NCBI RefSeq assembly: GCF_011290485.1
Contig: NZ_CP048029.1
Span: forward strand, 1,843,155-1,907,154
Length of the DNA stretch: 64,000 nt
Direction: 5' to 3'
Source: Caldichromatium japonicum
GTDB lineage: Bacteria > Pseudomonadota > Gammaproteobacteria > Chromatiales > Chromatiaceae
Shown here piece by piece: positions 56,294-64,000 of the stretch. Position numbers and translations under genes: made by a program. The notes below the pieces were generated by a model. That model saw only the letters and a list, made by a program, of their open reading frames with translations. It ran no database searches and had not been told where the DNA came from. Within the stretch, counting starts at the first letter, position 1. Every line of letters starts with the position of its first letter.

Positions 56294-58204
56294 ATGAAAG
56301 GATTAATCTCGCAAAGATGCTGGGCACCCATATCTAGCGAGGCCGAGCGGAGTGCAGGAGGGGGATCGGGCCTACATCCGCTTACCTTCGATGTCCTGCG
56401 AGAGGTGATCGGACGCCTTCCTGCCTGCTGTTCGCTGTCCGAACTTCTGGGGATCGTCTCGCATGCCGCACAGCTCCTCTTGCCCTCGCTTCGTTTGGCC
56501 GTCTTGTTGCGTCAGCCCGATGCCGCCCTGGAGATCGTCTATTGCAACCCGCCAACAGACGAACCGATGCTGCGCGTTCAGGTCGAACGGCTCATCGATC
56601 AGGGCCAAATCGCCCAAGCCCTCACCCACGGGTTCTCCTGGAGCCAGACTCCAACTGCAGGCCAGTGGTTATTGTCGCAGATCGCAACCCAGCGGCGCAT
56701 TCATGGCCTGATCCTCTGGAGTGTGCCTGGACTCGTCCCGCCCTGGCAGCAGATCCTGGGTACACTCGCCGATCTGACGGCATTGGGTTTGGAATGGCTA
56801 ATGGGTGATGCCCAGGCCATGCGGGTGCCACCTAGGGTACATCTGCCGCTGATCCCAGCCTTCGATGGTGCCATCCCCGCCGCCGATCAACTCACGGGTT
56901 TGGCCCATCGCGTCTATTTCCTGCGTTTCCTCCAGCAGGCGATCCTCAGCTCAGCCCCGCCGTGCTCGGCGGCGATCCTTTTGCTCGACATCGACGGCTT
57001 TCAGCGGGTCAATCAAGAACTCGGCTATGAGGCCGGCGACTGCCTGCTGTGCGAACTGGCCCTACCCCTGAATGGCGCACTGCGCTCGCAGCGAGTCCAG
57101 GCCCAGCTCAGGGTCATGGAACATAATATCTATTTTGCCCGCACCGGTGCCGATGAGTTTGGGATCGCCATCGCAGGGCTAACCCTAACCGAACGTCTTG
57201 AGGAGCTGGCAGCTTATCTACACAGCCACATCGCCGAGGGCTTTTTGTATCAGGGTAGCCGGATTCATCTGTCTATCAGCATCGGGATCGCAGCCACCGT
57301 CGGCGCGGGTGAGACGACCCATGCCCATACCCTATTGGGTCAGGCCGATACTTCCCTCAAGCGGGCCAAACAGTTGGGGCGCGATCGCTATGCGCTTTAT
57401 GAGCCGGGCCGCGAGGAGACGGCAACAGCCCACCTGCGTGCCGAATCACTCTTGCAAGAGGCCCTGCGCCAAGACCTCTTTAGCCTCGTTTTCCAGCCGC
57501 AGTTCGACCTCAGCACCGATCGATTGGCCGGAGCCGAGGTCCTCTTGCGCCTGGCGCTTGGCGACACAGGGGCAATCCCACCGTCCTCTTTCATCCCTGT
57601 GGCCGAGAGCACGGGTCAGATCATCGAGATCAGCCAATGGATGATCCGGCGCGTCTGCCGCCAGCTTTGCGCCTGGGATGCGCTGGGGGTCGCTGCATTT
57701 CCTCTATCGGTCAAGATCTCGGCGGTTGAGCTCAGCCAGCCTCAGCTGACCGAGCAGATCCTCGCTATCCTCGGGGCGGAAGGGATCGCACCGCATCGCC
57801 TGCATCTCGAGATCACCGAGACGGCCATCGCGCAGCAAGAATCCCAGGTGCTGGCCAATCTCAAGGCACTGCGCACCGCCGGATTTGCTATCTGGATCGA
57901 TGATTTCGGGATCAGTTATTCATCGCTCAAATCGATCAAACGCTATCCGGCCCACGGCATCAACCTCGATCGCGAGTTCATCCAAGACCTGGAGCGCGAT
58001 TTGGCCACGCGGGTGATCACCCGCTCGATCCTGGAATTGGCGACAGCACTCGGCTATCCAGTGGTAGCCGAGGGGATCGAGGACGTCGGTCAATACGGAT
58101 TACTGCGCGACTGGGGCTGTCCCATCGGTCAGGGGTATCTCCTGGGGCGCCCGATCGATGCCCTGGAGTTTCAACAGTGCTATCTCACCCCTGCGGCGAA
58201 GTAA
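56294..58204 (+). CDS. GGDEF-EAL protein with degenerate GGDEF motif
   Basis: A 636-residue cyclic-di-GMP signalling protein. An N-terminal GAF-like region (about 20-190) is followed by a GGDEF domain (about 200-365), whose signature reads GADEF (residue about 286), and an EAL domain (about 385-630), where the motif is EVLLR with Glu retained, then EITETAIA, DDFG and EGIED. The Lys of the usual KID-type segment appears as NLD. The cyclase may be inactive or weak; the phosphodiesterase might still work. I choose the ATG at 56294, after GGCAAGG. It follows the broken HDOD gene. Confidence 0.85.
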   Translation: MKGLISQRCWAPISSEAERSAGGGSGLHPLTFDVLREVIGRLPACCSLSELLGIVSHAAQLLLPSLRLAVLLRQPDAALEIVYCNPPTDEPMLRVQVERLIDQGQIAQALTHGFSWSQTPTAGQWLLSQIATQRRIHGLILWSVPGLVPPWQQILGTLADLTALGLEWLMGDAQAMRVPPRVHLPLIPAFDGAIPAADQLTGLAHRVYFLRFLQQAILSSAPPCSAAILLLDIDGFQRVNQELGYEAGDCLLCELALPLNGALRSQRVQAQLRVMEHNIYFARTGADEFGIAIAGLTLTERLEELAAYLHSHIAEGFLYQGSRIHLSISIGIAATVGAGETTHAHTLLGQADTSLKRAKQLGRDRYALYEPGREETATAHLRAESLLQEALRQDLFSLVFQPQFDLSTDRLAGAEVLLRLALGDTGAIPPSSFIPVAESTGQIIEISQWMIRRVCRQLCAWDALGVAAFPLSVKISAVELSQPQLTEQILAILGAEGIAPHRLHLEITETAIAQQESQVLANLKALRTAGFAIWIDDFGISYSSLKSIKRYPAHGINLDREFIQDLERDLATRVITRSILELATALGYPVVAEGIEDVGQYGLLRDWGCPIGQGYLLGRPIDALEFQQCYLTPAAK

Positions 58205-58233
58205 AAGGGGCAGCCCTGGCTTGATTTGAGGCG

Positions 58234-58959
58234 ATGAACCCGGACCGCTTGCCCCCCGCCGTCATCTGGCAAGCCCCGCCGGGCTATCTGGCATTGCCAG
58301 TAGGCGCGCTGCATCTGTGGCGCATCTCGCTCAGTGGAGCCGACCTTGAACCTGATGCCTACTGGCCATTGCTGAATGCCGAGCAAAGGTCGCGTACTCA
58401 GGCGCTGCGCGACCCCAGGCTGCGCGCCCGCTATGCCCGAGGGCGCGCCGGGCTCAATCTCATCCTCGCACGCTATCTGCAACGGCCACCCGCTCAGATC
58501 GAGACCCAGCGCACCCCCAACGGCAAGCCAAAGCTCTGCGGCGCAGATGCCTGGTTGAGATTCAGCTTTACCCATAGCGATGGTATCGCCTTGGTGGCCC
58601 TGAGTTGCGGCCCGCAGGCAGAGCTTGGGGTCGATTGTGAACGCATCCGTCCCCGCCCCCACCTCTTGGCGATCGCAAGGCGGCTGTTTGACCCCGAAAC
58701 CTGTGCCGAGCTGGAATCAGCACCCCCAAACGAACGTCTAGAGCGTTTTTATTGGGCCTGGACAGCGCTTGAGGCCAGGGTCAAATGGGATGGGCGCGGG
58801 CTGTTTGCCCCCCCGCTACCGCAGATGCCCCCTCCCCAGATAGTGCATGTCGTCCCTGCCGCCGGTTATTGTGCGGCCATTGCCCGGTCGCGACTGCCGC
58901 CGCTTGCGGATTGGTCGGTCTTCGCGCTCGATAGACTTGATCCATCTGCCCATGCCTAG
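58234..58959 (+). CDS. 4'-phosphopantetheinyl transferase superfamily protein
   Basis: Transfers phosphopantetheine from CoA to carrier proteins. It is of the Sfp/AcpT type, 241 residues. Key strings are RFSFTHSDGIALVALS, GVDCERIRPR (magnesium-binding Asp and Glu, about residue 132) and FYWAWTALEARVK (the WxxxEAxxK motif, about 175). The target carrier protein is not in the window. It lies 57 bases before uppP on the same strand; TAG is its stop. Confidence 0.85.
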   Translation: MNPDRLPPAVIWQAPPGYLALPVGALHLWRISLSGADLEPDAYWPLLNAEQRSRTQALRDPRLRARYARGRAGLNLILARYLQRPPAQIETQRTPNGKPKLCGADAWLRFSFTHSDGIALVALSCGPQAELGVDCERIRPRPHLLAIARRLFDPETCAELESAPPNERLERFYWAWTALEARVKWDGRGLFAPPLPQMPPPQIVHVVPAAGYCAAIARSRLPPLADWSVFALDRLDPSAHA

Positions 58960-59015
58960 TTAGGGTAGGCCTTATCTCTCCTATCAGCGACAGACTGTCA
59001 ACCGAGAACCCCGAA

Positions 59016-59825
59016 GTGGATAACATCCAGATCCTTTCCCTAGCTTTTATCCAGGGTTTCACCGAGTTCCTGCCAATCTCGAGTTCGGCCCATCTGATCC
59101 TGACCCCATTGATCTTTGGCGAGGAGCTCCAGGACCTAGCCTTCGATGTCGCGGTCCATCTGGGGACCCTGGCCGCTGTACTCATGTATTTCCGATGCGA
59201 GCTCGCCCAGATGCTCGGCGCCATGCTGGGCGCGGTGCACCGCCGGCGCCTGGAAGATTCAAACGCCCGCCTAGCTTGGATGATCGTATTCGCCACCCTG
59301 CCGGTGTTGATCCTAGGGTGGCCGTTGAAGGGTCTGTTGGAATGGTTGCGGGGTAATCCGGCCCTGATCACCGCCGTCATCGGCTGGACGACCATCGGCT
59401 TTGGGCTGCTCTTAGGCTGGGCGGACTGGCAGGGGCGGCGGGCGCGCGGCGAGTATCGACTCAAGGGCAGCGAGGCGATCCTGATCGGTCTCTTTCAGGC
59501 GCTCGCCATCATCCCGGGGGTATCGCGCTCGGGGATCACCATGACCATCGGCTTATTCATGGGGCTCACGCGAGAGGGGGCCTCGCGTTTTTCGTTTCTG
59601 CTTGCGATCCCGACTATCCTGATGGCCGGCGCGATCGAGACCCTCGACCTGATCCAAGATGCCAAGCCGGTCGATTGGAGCGCCTTGGCCCTGGGGGCGA
59701 TCGTCTCCTATCTGGTCGCCTATCTCACCATCCAGTTTTTCTTGGGGCTGATCGGGCGCATCGGGATGTGGCCCTTCGTGGTTTATCGTCTGCTGCTTGG
59801 CGCAGTGATCCTTGTGTTGATCTAG
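59016..59825 (+). CDS. uppP: Undecaprenyl-diphosphatase UppP (BacA)
   Basis: Membrane enzyme that removes one phosphate from undecaprenyl diphosphate to recycle the lipid carrier for peptidoglycan synthesis. The 269-residue, many-span protein has the signature EFLPISSSAHLILTP (about residue 20) and the second conserved region PGVSRSGITMTIGL (about 168). A GTG start is used (MDNIQILSLAFIQG). It ends 15 bases from the convergent homoserine dehydrogenase gene. Confidence 0.93.
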   Translation: MDNIQILSLAFIQGFTEFLPISSSAHLILTPLIFGEELQDLAFDVAVHLGTLAAVLMYFRCELAQMLGAMLGAVHRRRLEDSNARLAWMIVFATLPVLILGWPLKGLLEWLRGNPALITAVIGWTTIGFGLLLGWADWQGRRARGEYRLKGSEAILIGLFQALAIIPGVSRSGITMTIGLFMGLTREGASRFSFLLAIPTILMAGAIETLDLIQDAKPVDWSALALGAIVSYLVAYLTIQFFLGLIGRIGMWPFVVYRLLLGAVILVLI

Positions 59826-59840
59826 CACCGGGGCCGCTGC

Positions 59841-61166
59841 TCAACCGGAGAGCGACTCCATGCGGATGCGTTTGACCCGCCCCTGGACGGTGTCCAGGGC
59901 CTCGATGCGGGCGATGGCCCGGTTCATCTGTCCTTCGATCACCCGGTGAGTGAGCATGACCAGGGTGACATGGGTCTCACCTGCGGCAGGGGCTCGTTGT
60001 TCGATGGCCTCGATGCTGACCCCTTCCTCGCCCAGGATGGTCGCGATACGTCCCATCACCCCCAGACGGTCGAGGGCAGTCAGACGCAGATAATAGGAGG
60101 TCTGGATCGCATCCATCGGCAGGATGGGGATGTCTACGAGTTCATCGGGCTGGAAGGCCAGATGCGGCACCCGGTGATTGGGATCGGTGGTGAGCGCCCG
60201 TACTACATCGATGAGATCCGCAACCACGGAGGAGGCGGTCGGCAGGGCGCCGGCCCCAGCACCATAAAAGAGAGTCGGCCCCACCGCATCGCCCTTGACC
60301 AGGATGGCATTCATCACCCCATCGACATTGGCGAGTAACCGCCGCTCGGGGAGCAGGGTCGGATGGACCCGTAGCTCGATCCCCCCTGCCGAGCGGCGGG
60401 CGATCCCCAGATGCTTGATGCGATAGCCAAGCTCGGCGGCATTGGCGATATCCTCGGGGTCGATACGGGAGATCCCTTCGGTGAAACAGTGTTCGAACTG
60501 CAAGGGGATGCCGAAAGCGAGTGAGGCCAGGATGGTGAGCTTATGCGCGGCATCGATCCCTTCGATGTCTAAGGTCGGGTCGACCTCGGCATAGCCACGC
60601 GCCTGGGCATCGGCGAGCGCTGCGGCAAAGTCGCACCCGTGATCGCGCATCTGGGTGAGGATGAAATTGCCGGTGCCATTGATGATGCCGGCGATCCATT
60701 CGATATGATTAGCGGCCAAGCCCTCGCGCAGCGCCTTGATGATGGGGATGCCGCCGGCGACCGCTGCCTCAAAGCCGACCATGACCCCTCGGCGGCGCGC
60801 TGCGCCGAAGATCTCATTGCCGCGCTTGGCAATCAGCGCCTTGTTGGCCGTGACCACGTGTTTGCCGGTCTCGATCGCCCGCATCACGAGTTCAAAGGCC
60901 GGCGACTCGCCGCCGATAAGCTCGACGATAACCTGGATGCTCGGATCTTCGACCACAGCGAAGAGATCGGTGCCGATCTGCCCGATCTGATTGAGCCCCT
61001 CGATCCGTTCGGGGCGATAGTCGCGCGCGGCGGCGCGCGCGATCTCGATCCCACGTCCTGCCCGACGGGCGATCTCGCGGGCATTGCGCGTCAAGACTGT
61101 CACTGTCCCCCCACCGACGGTTCCTAAACCCAGAATGCCGATACTGACCGCTTCCACGTCCACCAC
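59841..61166 (-). CDS. hom: Homoserine dehydrogenase
   Basis: NAD(P)-dependent reduction of aspartate semialdehyde to homoserine, on the route to threonine and methionine. The 441-residue product has a Rossmann motif GILGLGTVGGGT (about residue 10), the substrate region AGGIPIIKALREGLA and KLTILASLAFG, and a C-terminal ACT domain (LRLTALDRLGVMGRIATIL, about 355), the usual site of feedback by threonine. It follows alaC by 20 bases in the same direction, so the two are probably co-transcribed. Confidence 0.95.
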   Translation of the reverse strand: MVDVEAVSIGILGLGTVGGGTVTVLTRNAREIARRAGRGIEIARAAARDYRPERIEGLNQIGQIGTDLFAVVEDPSIQVIVELIGGESPAFELVMRAIETGKHVVTANKALIAKRGNEIFGAARRRGVMVGFEAAVAGGIPIIKALREGLAANHIEWIAGIINGTGNFILTQMRDHGCDFAAALADAQARGYAEVDPTLDIEGIDAAHKLTILASLAFGIPLQFEHCFTEGISRIDPEDIANAAELGYRIKHLGIARRSAGGIELRVHPTLLPERRLLANVDGVMNAILVKGDAVGPTLFYGAGAGALPTASSVVADLIDVVRALTTDPNHRVPHLAFQPDELVDIPILPMDAIQTSYYLRLTALDRLGVMGRIATILGEEGVSIEAIEQRAPAAGETHVTLVMLTHRVIEGQMNRAIARIEALDTVQGRVKRIRMESLSG

Positions 61167-61186
61167 CTCCTCGTCGCTTGTCCGTT

Positions 61187-62389
61187 TTAAACGCCCACAC
61201 GCGCATCGCGCCGGAACATTTCTTTGATCCCGCGGATCGCCTGGCGGGTGCGATGTTCGTTCTCAATGAGCCCGAAGCGCACATGGGTATCGCCATATTC
61301 TCCAAACCCAATCCCAGGGGCCACTGCAACCTTGGCCTCGCGTAAGAGCTTTTTGGAAAACTCGAGCGATCCCAGGGCGCGATAGGGCTCGGGGATCGGC
61401 GCCCAGACGAACATGGTCGCCTTGGGCGGTTCGACCGGCCAGCCGGCAGCATTGAGCCCGGCGCACAGCACATCGCGTCGGCTCTGATACATATTGCTGA
61501 TCTCGCGCACACAGTCCTGCGACCCTTCCAAAGCGGTGATGGCCGCCACCTGGATCGGGGTGAAGGTGCCATAGTCGAGATAGGATTTGATCCGCGCCAG
61601 GGCCGCAACCAGGGTCCGGTTGCCGCACATAAAGCCTACCCGCCAGCCAGGCATGTTATAGCTCTTAGAGAGCGTAAAGAACTCGACGGCGATGTCCTTG
61701 GCGCCTGGGATCTGAAGGATGGAAGGGGGTTTGTAGCCATCAAAGGCGATGTCTACATAGGCGAGGTCGTGGACCACCCAGATCCCGTATTCCTGGGCGA
61801 TGTCGATCACTTGTTGAAAAAAATCGAGCTCCACGCACTGGGTGGTCGGGTTGCCCGGGAAATTGATCACCAGCATCTTGGGCTTGGGCCATGTCTCCTG
61901 GATCGCCCTTCTGAGCTCATCGAAGAAATCGACATCTGGGGTCAGGCGCACATGGCGCACATCGGCACCGGCGATGATGAAGCCATAAGGATGGATCGGA
62001 TAGGCCGGATTAGGGACCAAGACCGTATCGCCTGGGCTTACCGTGGCCAAGGCCAAATGCGCCAACCCCTCCTTGGAACCGATGGTGACGATGGCCTCCG
62101 TCTCGGGGTCGAGATGGACGTCGAAACGGTCGCGGTACCAGTTACAGATCGCGCGGCGCAGCCGCGGAATCCCGCGCGACATGGAATAACGGTGGGTATC
62201 TGGGCGCTGGGCAGCCTCGATGAGTTTGTCGACGATATGCCTGGGGGTCCCCTGGTCGGGGTTCCCCATGCCAAAGTCGATGATGTCCTCGCCCCGGGCG
62301 CGCGCCTCGGCCTTCAATTCATTGACGATATTGAAGACATAGGGCGGTAACCGCTTGATGCGGTGAAACTCTGACTCGGGGGCGGCCAC
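61187..62389 (-). CDS. alaC: Alanine aminotransferase AlaC
   Basis: PLP-dependent class I/II aminotransferase of the AlaC/YfdZ type, making alanine from pyruvate and glutamate. The 400-residue product has the AlaC N-terminus ([19 protein letters not shown]) and the PLP lysine in [13 protein letters not shown] (about residue 235). The same gene order with homoserine dehydrogenase is common in gammaproteobacteria. Confidence 0.92.
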   Translation of the reverse strand: MAAPESEFHRIKRLPPYVFNIVNELKAEARARGEDIIDFGMGNPDQGTPRHIVDKLIEAAQRPDTHRYSMSRGIPRLRRAICNWYRDRFDVHLDPETEAIVTIGSKEGLAHLALATVSPGDTVLVPNPAYPIHPYGFIIAGADVRHVRLTPDVDFFDELRRAIQETWPKPKMLVINFPGNPTTQCVELDFFQQVIDIAQEYGIWVVHDLAYVDIAFDGYKPPSILQIPGAKDIAVEFFTLSKSYNMPGWRVGFMCGNRTLVAALARIKSYLDYGTFTPIQVAAITALEGSQDCVREISNMYQSRRDVLCAGLNAAGWPVEPPKATMFVWAPIPEPYRALGSLEFSKKLLREAKVAVAPGIGFGEYGDTHVRFGLIENEHRTRQAIRGIKEMFRRDARVGV

Positions 62390-62637
62390 GGTAAAACCTC
62401 ATCTGGATGACAAACGGATGAAAAGATTGAGTTTAACCTTGCCCAGGGCGGAAATCATCCCACCTGCGCGCGGGCCCTGCGCCGATCCTGGCACCATACT
62501 CGTAGAGTACGCAATGGGCACCCTACTGCCTGACCCTCATTCCAGCGTAAGCCGCAACGGAATCCAAAAACCTTGGGGGGATGCGGAAGGCCGGGGCTGC
62601 GCCTGAATCAGTTCCGATGCGTATCCTACACCCGGGG

Positions 62638-64000
62638 TCAGGGGTTGAGGGGTAGATCGCTGAACTCCTCCTGAATCCATTCGACCCGCCGCGGCTCACG
62701 GTGCCCACCGCCGACCTGGACCTGGATGAGCCCGGGCGGTGGCTCCAAGGTCGCGATCGGTCTGTCTTTGAGCGCCTGTTCCATGAAATCGACCCACATC
62801 CCGAGCGCTGCCTTCCCCCCTTCTTCACCGCGCCCGAGCTTGCCGAAGTCATCGAAGCCCATCCAGGCCACCGCCACCAGCTCGGCTTGATAGCCGGCAA
62901 ACCAGGAGTCGCGGATATCGTTGGTGGTCCCCGTCTTGCCGACGATGTCCGGACGATTGAGACGCTTGGCGCCCGTGCCCGTCCCGCGCTCGACGACCTC
63001 GCGCAGGAGCGAGGTCATCTGATAGGCGATGCGCGGGTCGATTACCTGCTCGGCAGGACGGAAGGGTTGCAGCGGGCGGGTGCTGGCGGCCTCGCTGGTC
63101 CGATACCAGCAATCGTTGCAGGCACGCGCCGGGCGGGCTTGAAAGATCACCTGCCCGGCACTGTCTTCGATCCGCTCGATGAAATAGGGGATGACATGAA
63201 AGCCACCGTTGGCAAAGACCGCATAGCCCTCAGCCAGCTTGACGGGCGAGAGCTCGCCCGTACCGAGCACCAGGGACAGGCCCGGCGGCAGGGCACGTTC
63301 ATCGAACCCAAAGCGCCGGACATAGGCGCGCGCCGTCTCTAGGCCCACGGCTTGCAAAAGGTTGATGCTGGCCAGGTTGCGCGAGAGCGCCAGGGCGCGG
63401 CGCAGGCTGATGGGACCGAGCTCCTTGCCGTCGGCATTCTGCGGGCTCCAGCCCTTGTATCCCTTGTAGGAGAGTGCCTCATCGCGCACGAGGCTCGCCG
63501 GGGTATAACCGCGGTCGAGGGCAGCGGCATAGACGAACGGCTTAAAGCTTGAACCCGGTTGGCGGCGCATCTCGACCGCACGATTGAACTTTGAATCACC
63601 GAAGGCATAGCCCCCCGCCAGGGCGCGGATCGCCCCATCGCGCGGATCAAGCGCAATCAGGGCCCCCTCAACCGCCGGCAGCGGCGCCAGGACCCATTCG
63701 CCCTTGGGCCCCTGTTTGAACCGCACCAGATCTCCAACCGCCAGGGCATCGGCGCTGCGGCGTTTAGGCCCCTGCCAGCGTTCGGTATGGCGTTGATTGC
63801 GAGCCCAGTCGATCGAGCGCTGGGCCAGGTTGACCCGTTGCCCCCGCCCCAGATAGACCTCGACGCTATTGGCCGAGACCCGGGTAATCAAGCCCGGGGT
63901 CAGTCCAGGGATGGCAACCACCTCATCCAGATACGCATCGAGTTGGCCAGCTGCAACGCCAGCGATATTGAATCTGTCCTCCGGACCACGGTAGCCGTGG
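62638..64000 (-). CDS. mrcA: Class A penicillin-binding protein 1A (5' part outside window)
   Basis: Bifunctional peptidoglycan synthase; the C-terminal half with the transpeptidase domain is seen. The catalytic Ser motif is SSFK in QPGSSFKPF, and KTG occurs in GKTGTTNDIRDSWF. The region before it (LITRVSANSVEVYLGRG) is the linker domain of PBP1A. The frame is open to the end of the window in the minus direction (upstream residues such as GYRGPEDRFNIAGV read on), so the glycosyltransferase part lies beyond 64000. No premature stop is seen. The downstream interval 62390-62637 holds nothing recognised. Confidence 0.9.
   Translation of the reverse strand, partial: HGYRGPEDRFNIAGVAAGQLDAYLDEVVAIPGLTPGLITRVSANSVEVYLGRGQRVNLAQRSIDWARNQRHTERWQGPKRRSADALAVGDLVRFKQGPKGEWVLAPLPAVEGALIALDPRDGAIRALAGGYAFGDSKFNRAVEMRRQPGSSFKPFVYAAALDRGYTPASLVRDEALSYKGYKGWSPQNADGKELGPISLRRALALSRNLASINLLQAVGLETARAYVRRFGFDERALPPGLSLVLGTGELSPVKLAEGYAVFANGGFHVIPYFIERIEDSAGQVIFQARPARACNDCWYRTSEAASTRPLQPFRPAEQVIDPRIAYQMTSLLREVVERGTGTGAKRLNRPDIVGKTGTTNDIRDSWFAGYQAELVAVAWMGFDDFGKLGRGEEGGKAALGMWVDFMEQALKDRPIATLEPPPGLIQVQVGGGHREPRRVEWIQEEFSDLPLNP

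Overview
The window looks like chromosome of a purple sulfur gammaproteobacterium of the Chromatiaceae type. The pointers are soxYZ (thiosulfate oxidation carrier), a small secreted Gly/Tyr/Trp repeat protein resembling sulfur-globule envelope proteins, the O2-independent ubiquinone genes ubiU and ubiV, and GC-rich gammaproteobacterial housekeeping genes. The organism is inferred, not proven.

Layout. 1-6.5 kb: end of a BepA-type metalloprotease overlapping soxY, soxZ and its terminator, a broken IS30 element, pcm, queF-rsgA and a small unknown gene. 6.5-12.9 kb: a tnpB remnant cut by an IS630 copy, an HtpX-like protease, PilZ and DUF2782 genes, a rep helicase with an in-frame amber codon, and a second, inverted, truncated IS630 copy. 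12.9-20 kb: a radical SAM gene, a small gene remnant, tRNA-Arg(CCG), a 1282-residue FAD/Fe-S oxidase, and an EAL gene tail cut by a degenerate IS200/IS605 tnpB. 20-25.5 kb: ubiV, ubiU and a YhcC-type radical SAM gene in a row, then a Sua5-type gene and queG. 25.5-37.2 kb: a NarL/NarX-like two-component pair, then two divergent hybrid histidine kinases with an IS5-like element between them; the right-hand kinase is decayed (amber codon, phospho-His replaced by Tyr, apparent 5' frameshift).

37.4-43.2 kb: the sulfur-globule-like protein, DUF2333, an unknown gene, a secreted GPGQGQGGGQGYQ-repeat protein, rlmD, a cupin gene broken by a 14-bp duplication, and a RAYT transposase gene. 43.3-49.1 kb: hrpB, then an Anbu peptidase divergent from an ATP-grasp/alpha-E pair. 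49.1-54.1 kb: scpB, scpA, trpS, a site-2 protease, yciO and a PHP nuclease, all on the minus strand. 54.2-59.8 kb: an unknown gene, two frameshifted regulatory genes (one HDOD), a GGDEF-EAL protein, a phosphopantetheinyl transferase and uppP. 59.8-64 kb: homoserine dehydrogenase, alaC and a class A penicillin-binding protein running off the end.

The main theme is decay. All four transposase types are broken, and at least five non-transposon genes carry a frameshift, in-frame TAG or small duplication, several in homopolymer runs. TAG is a normal terminator elsewhere, so recoding is unlikely; mutation and sequencing error cannot be separated from the sequence alone. The most notable intact systems are the Anbu/ATP-grasp/alpha-E locus and the two low-complexity secreted repeat proteins.
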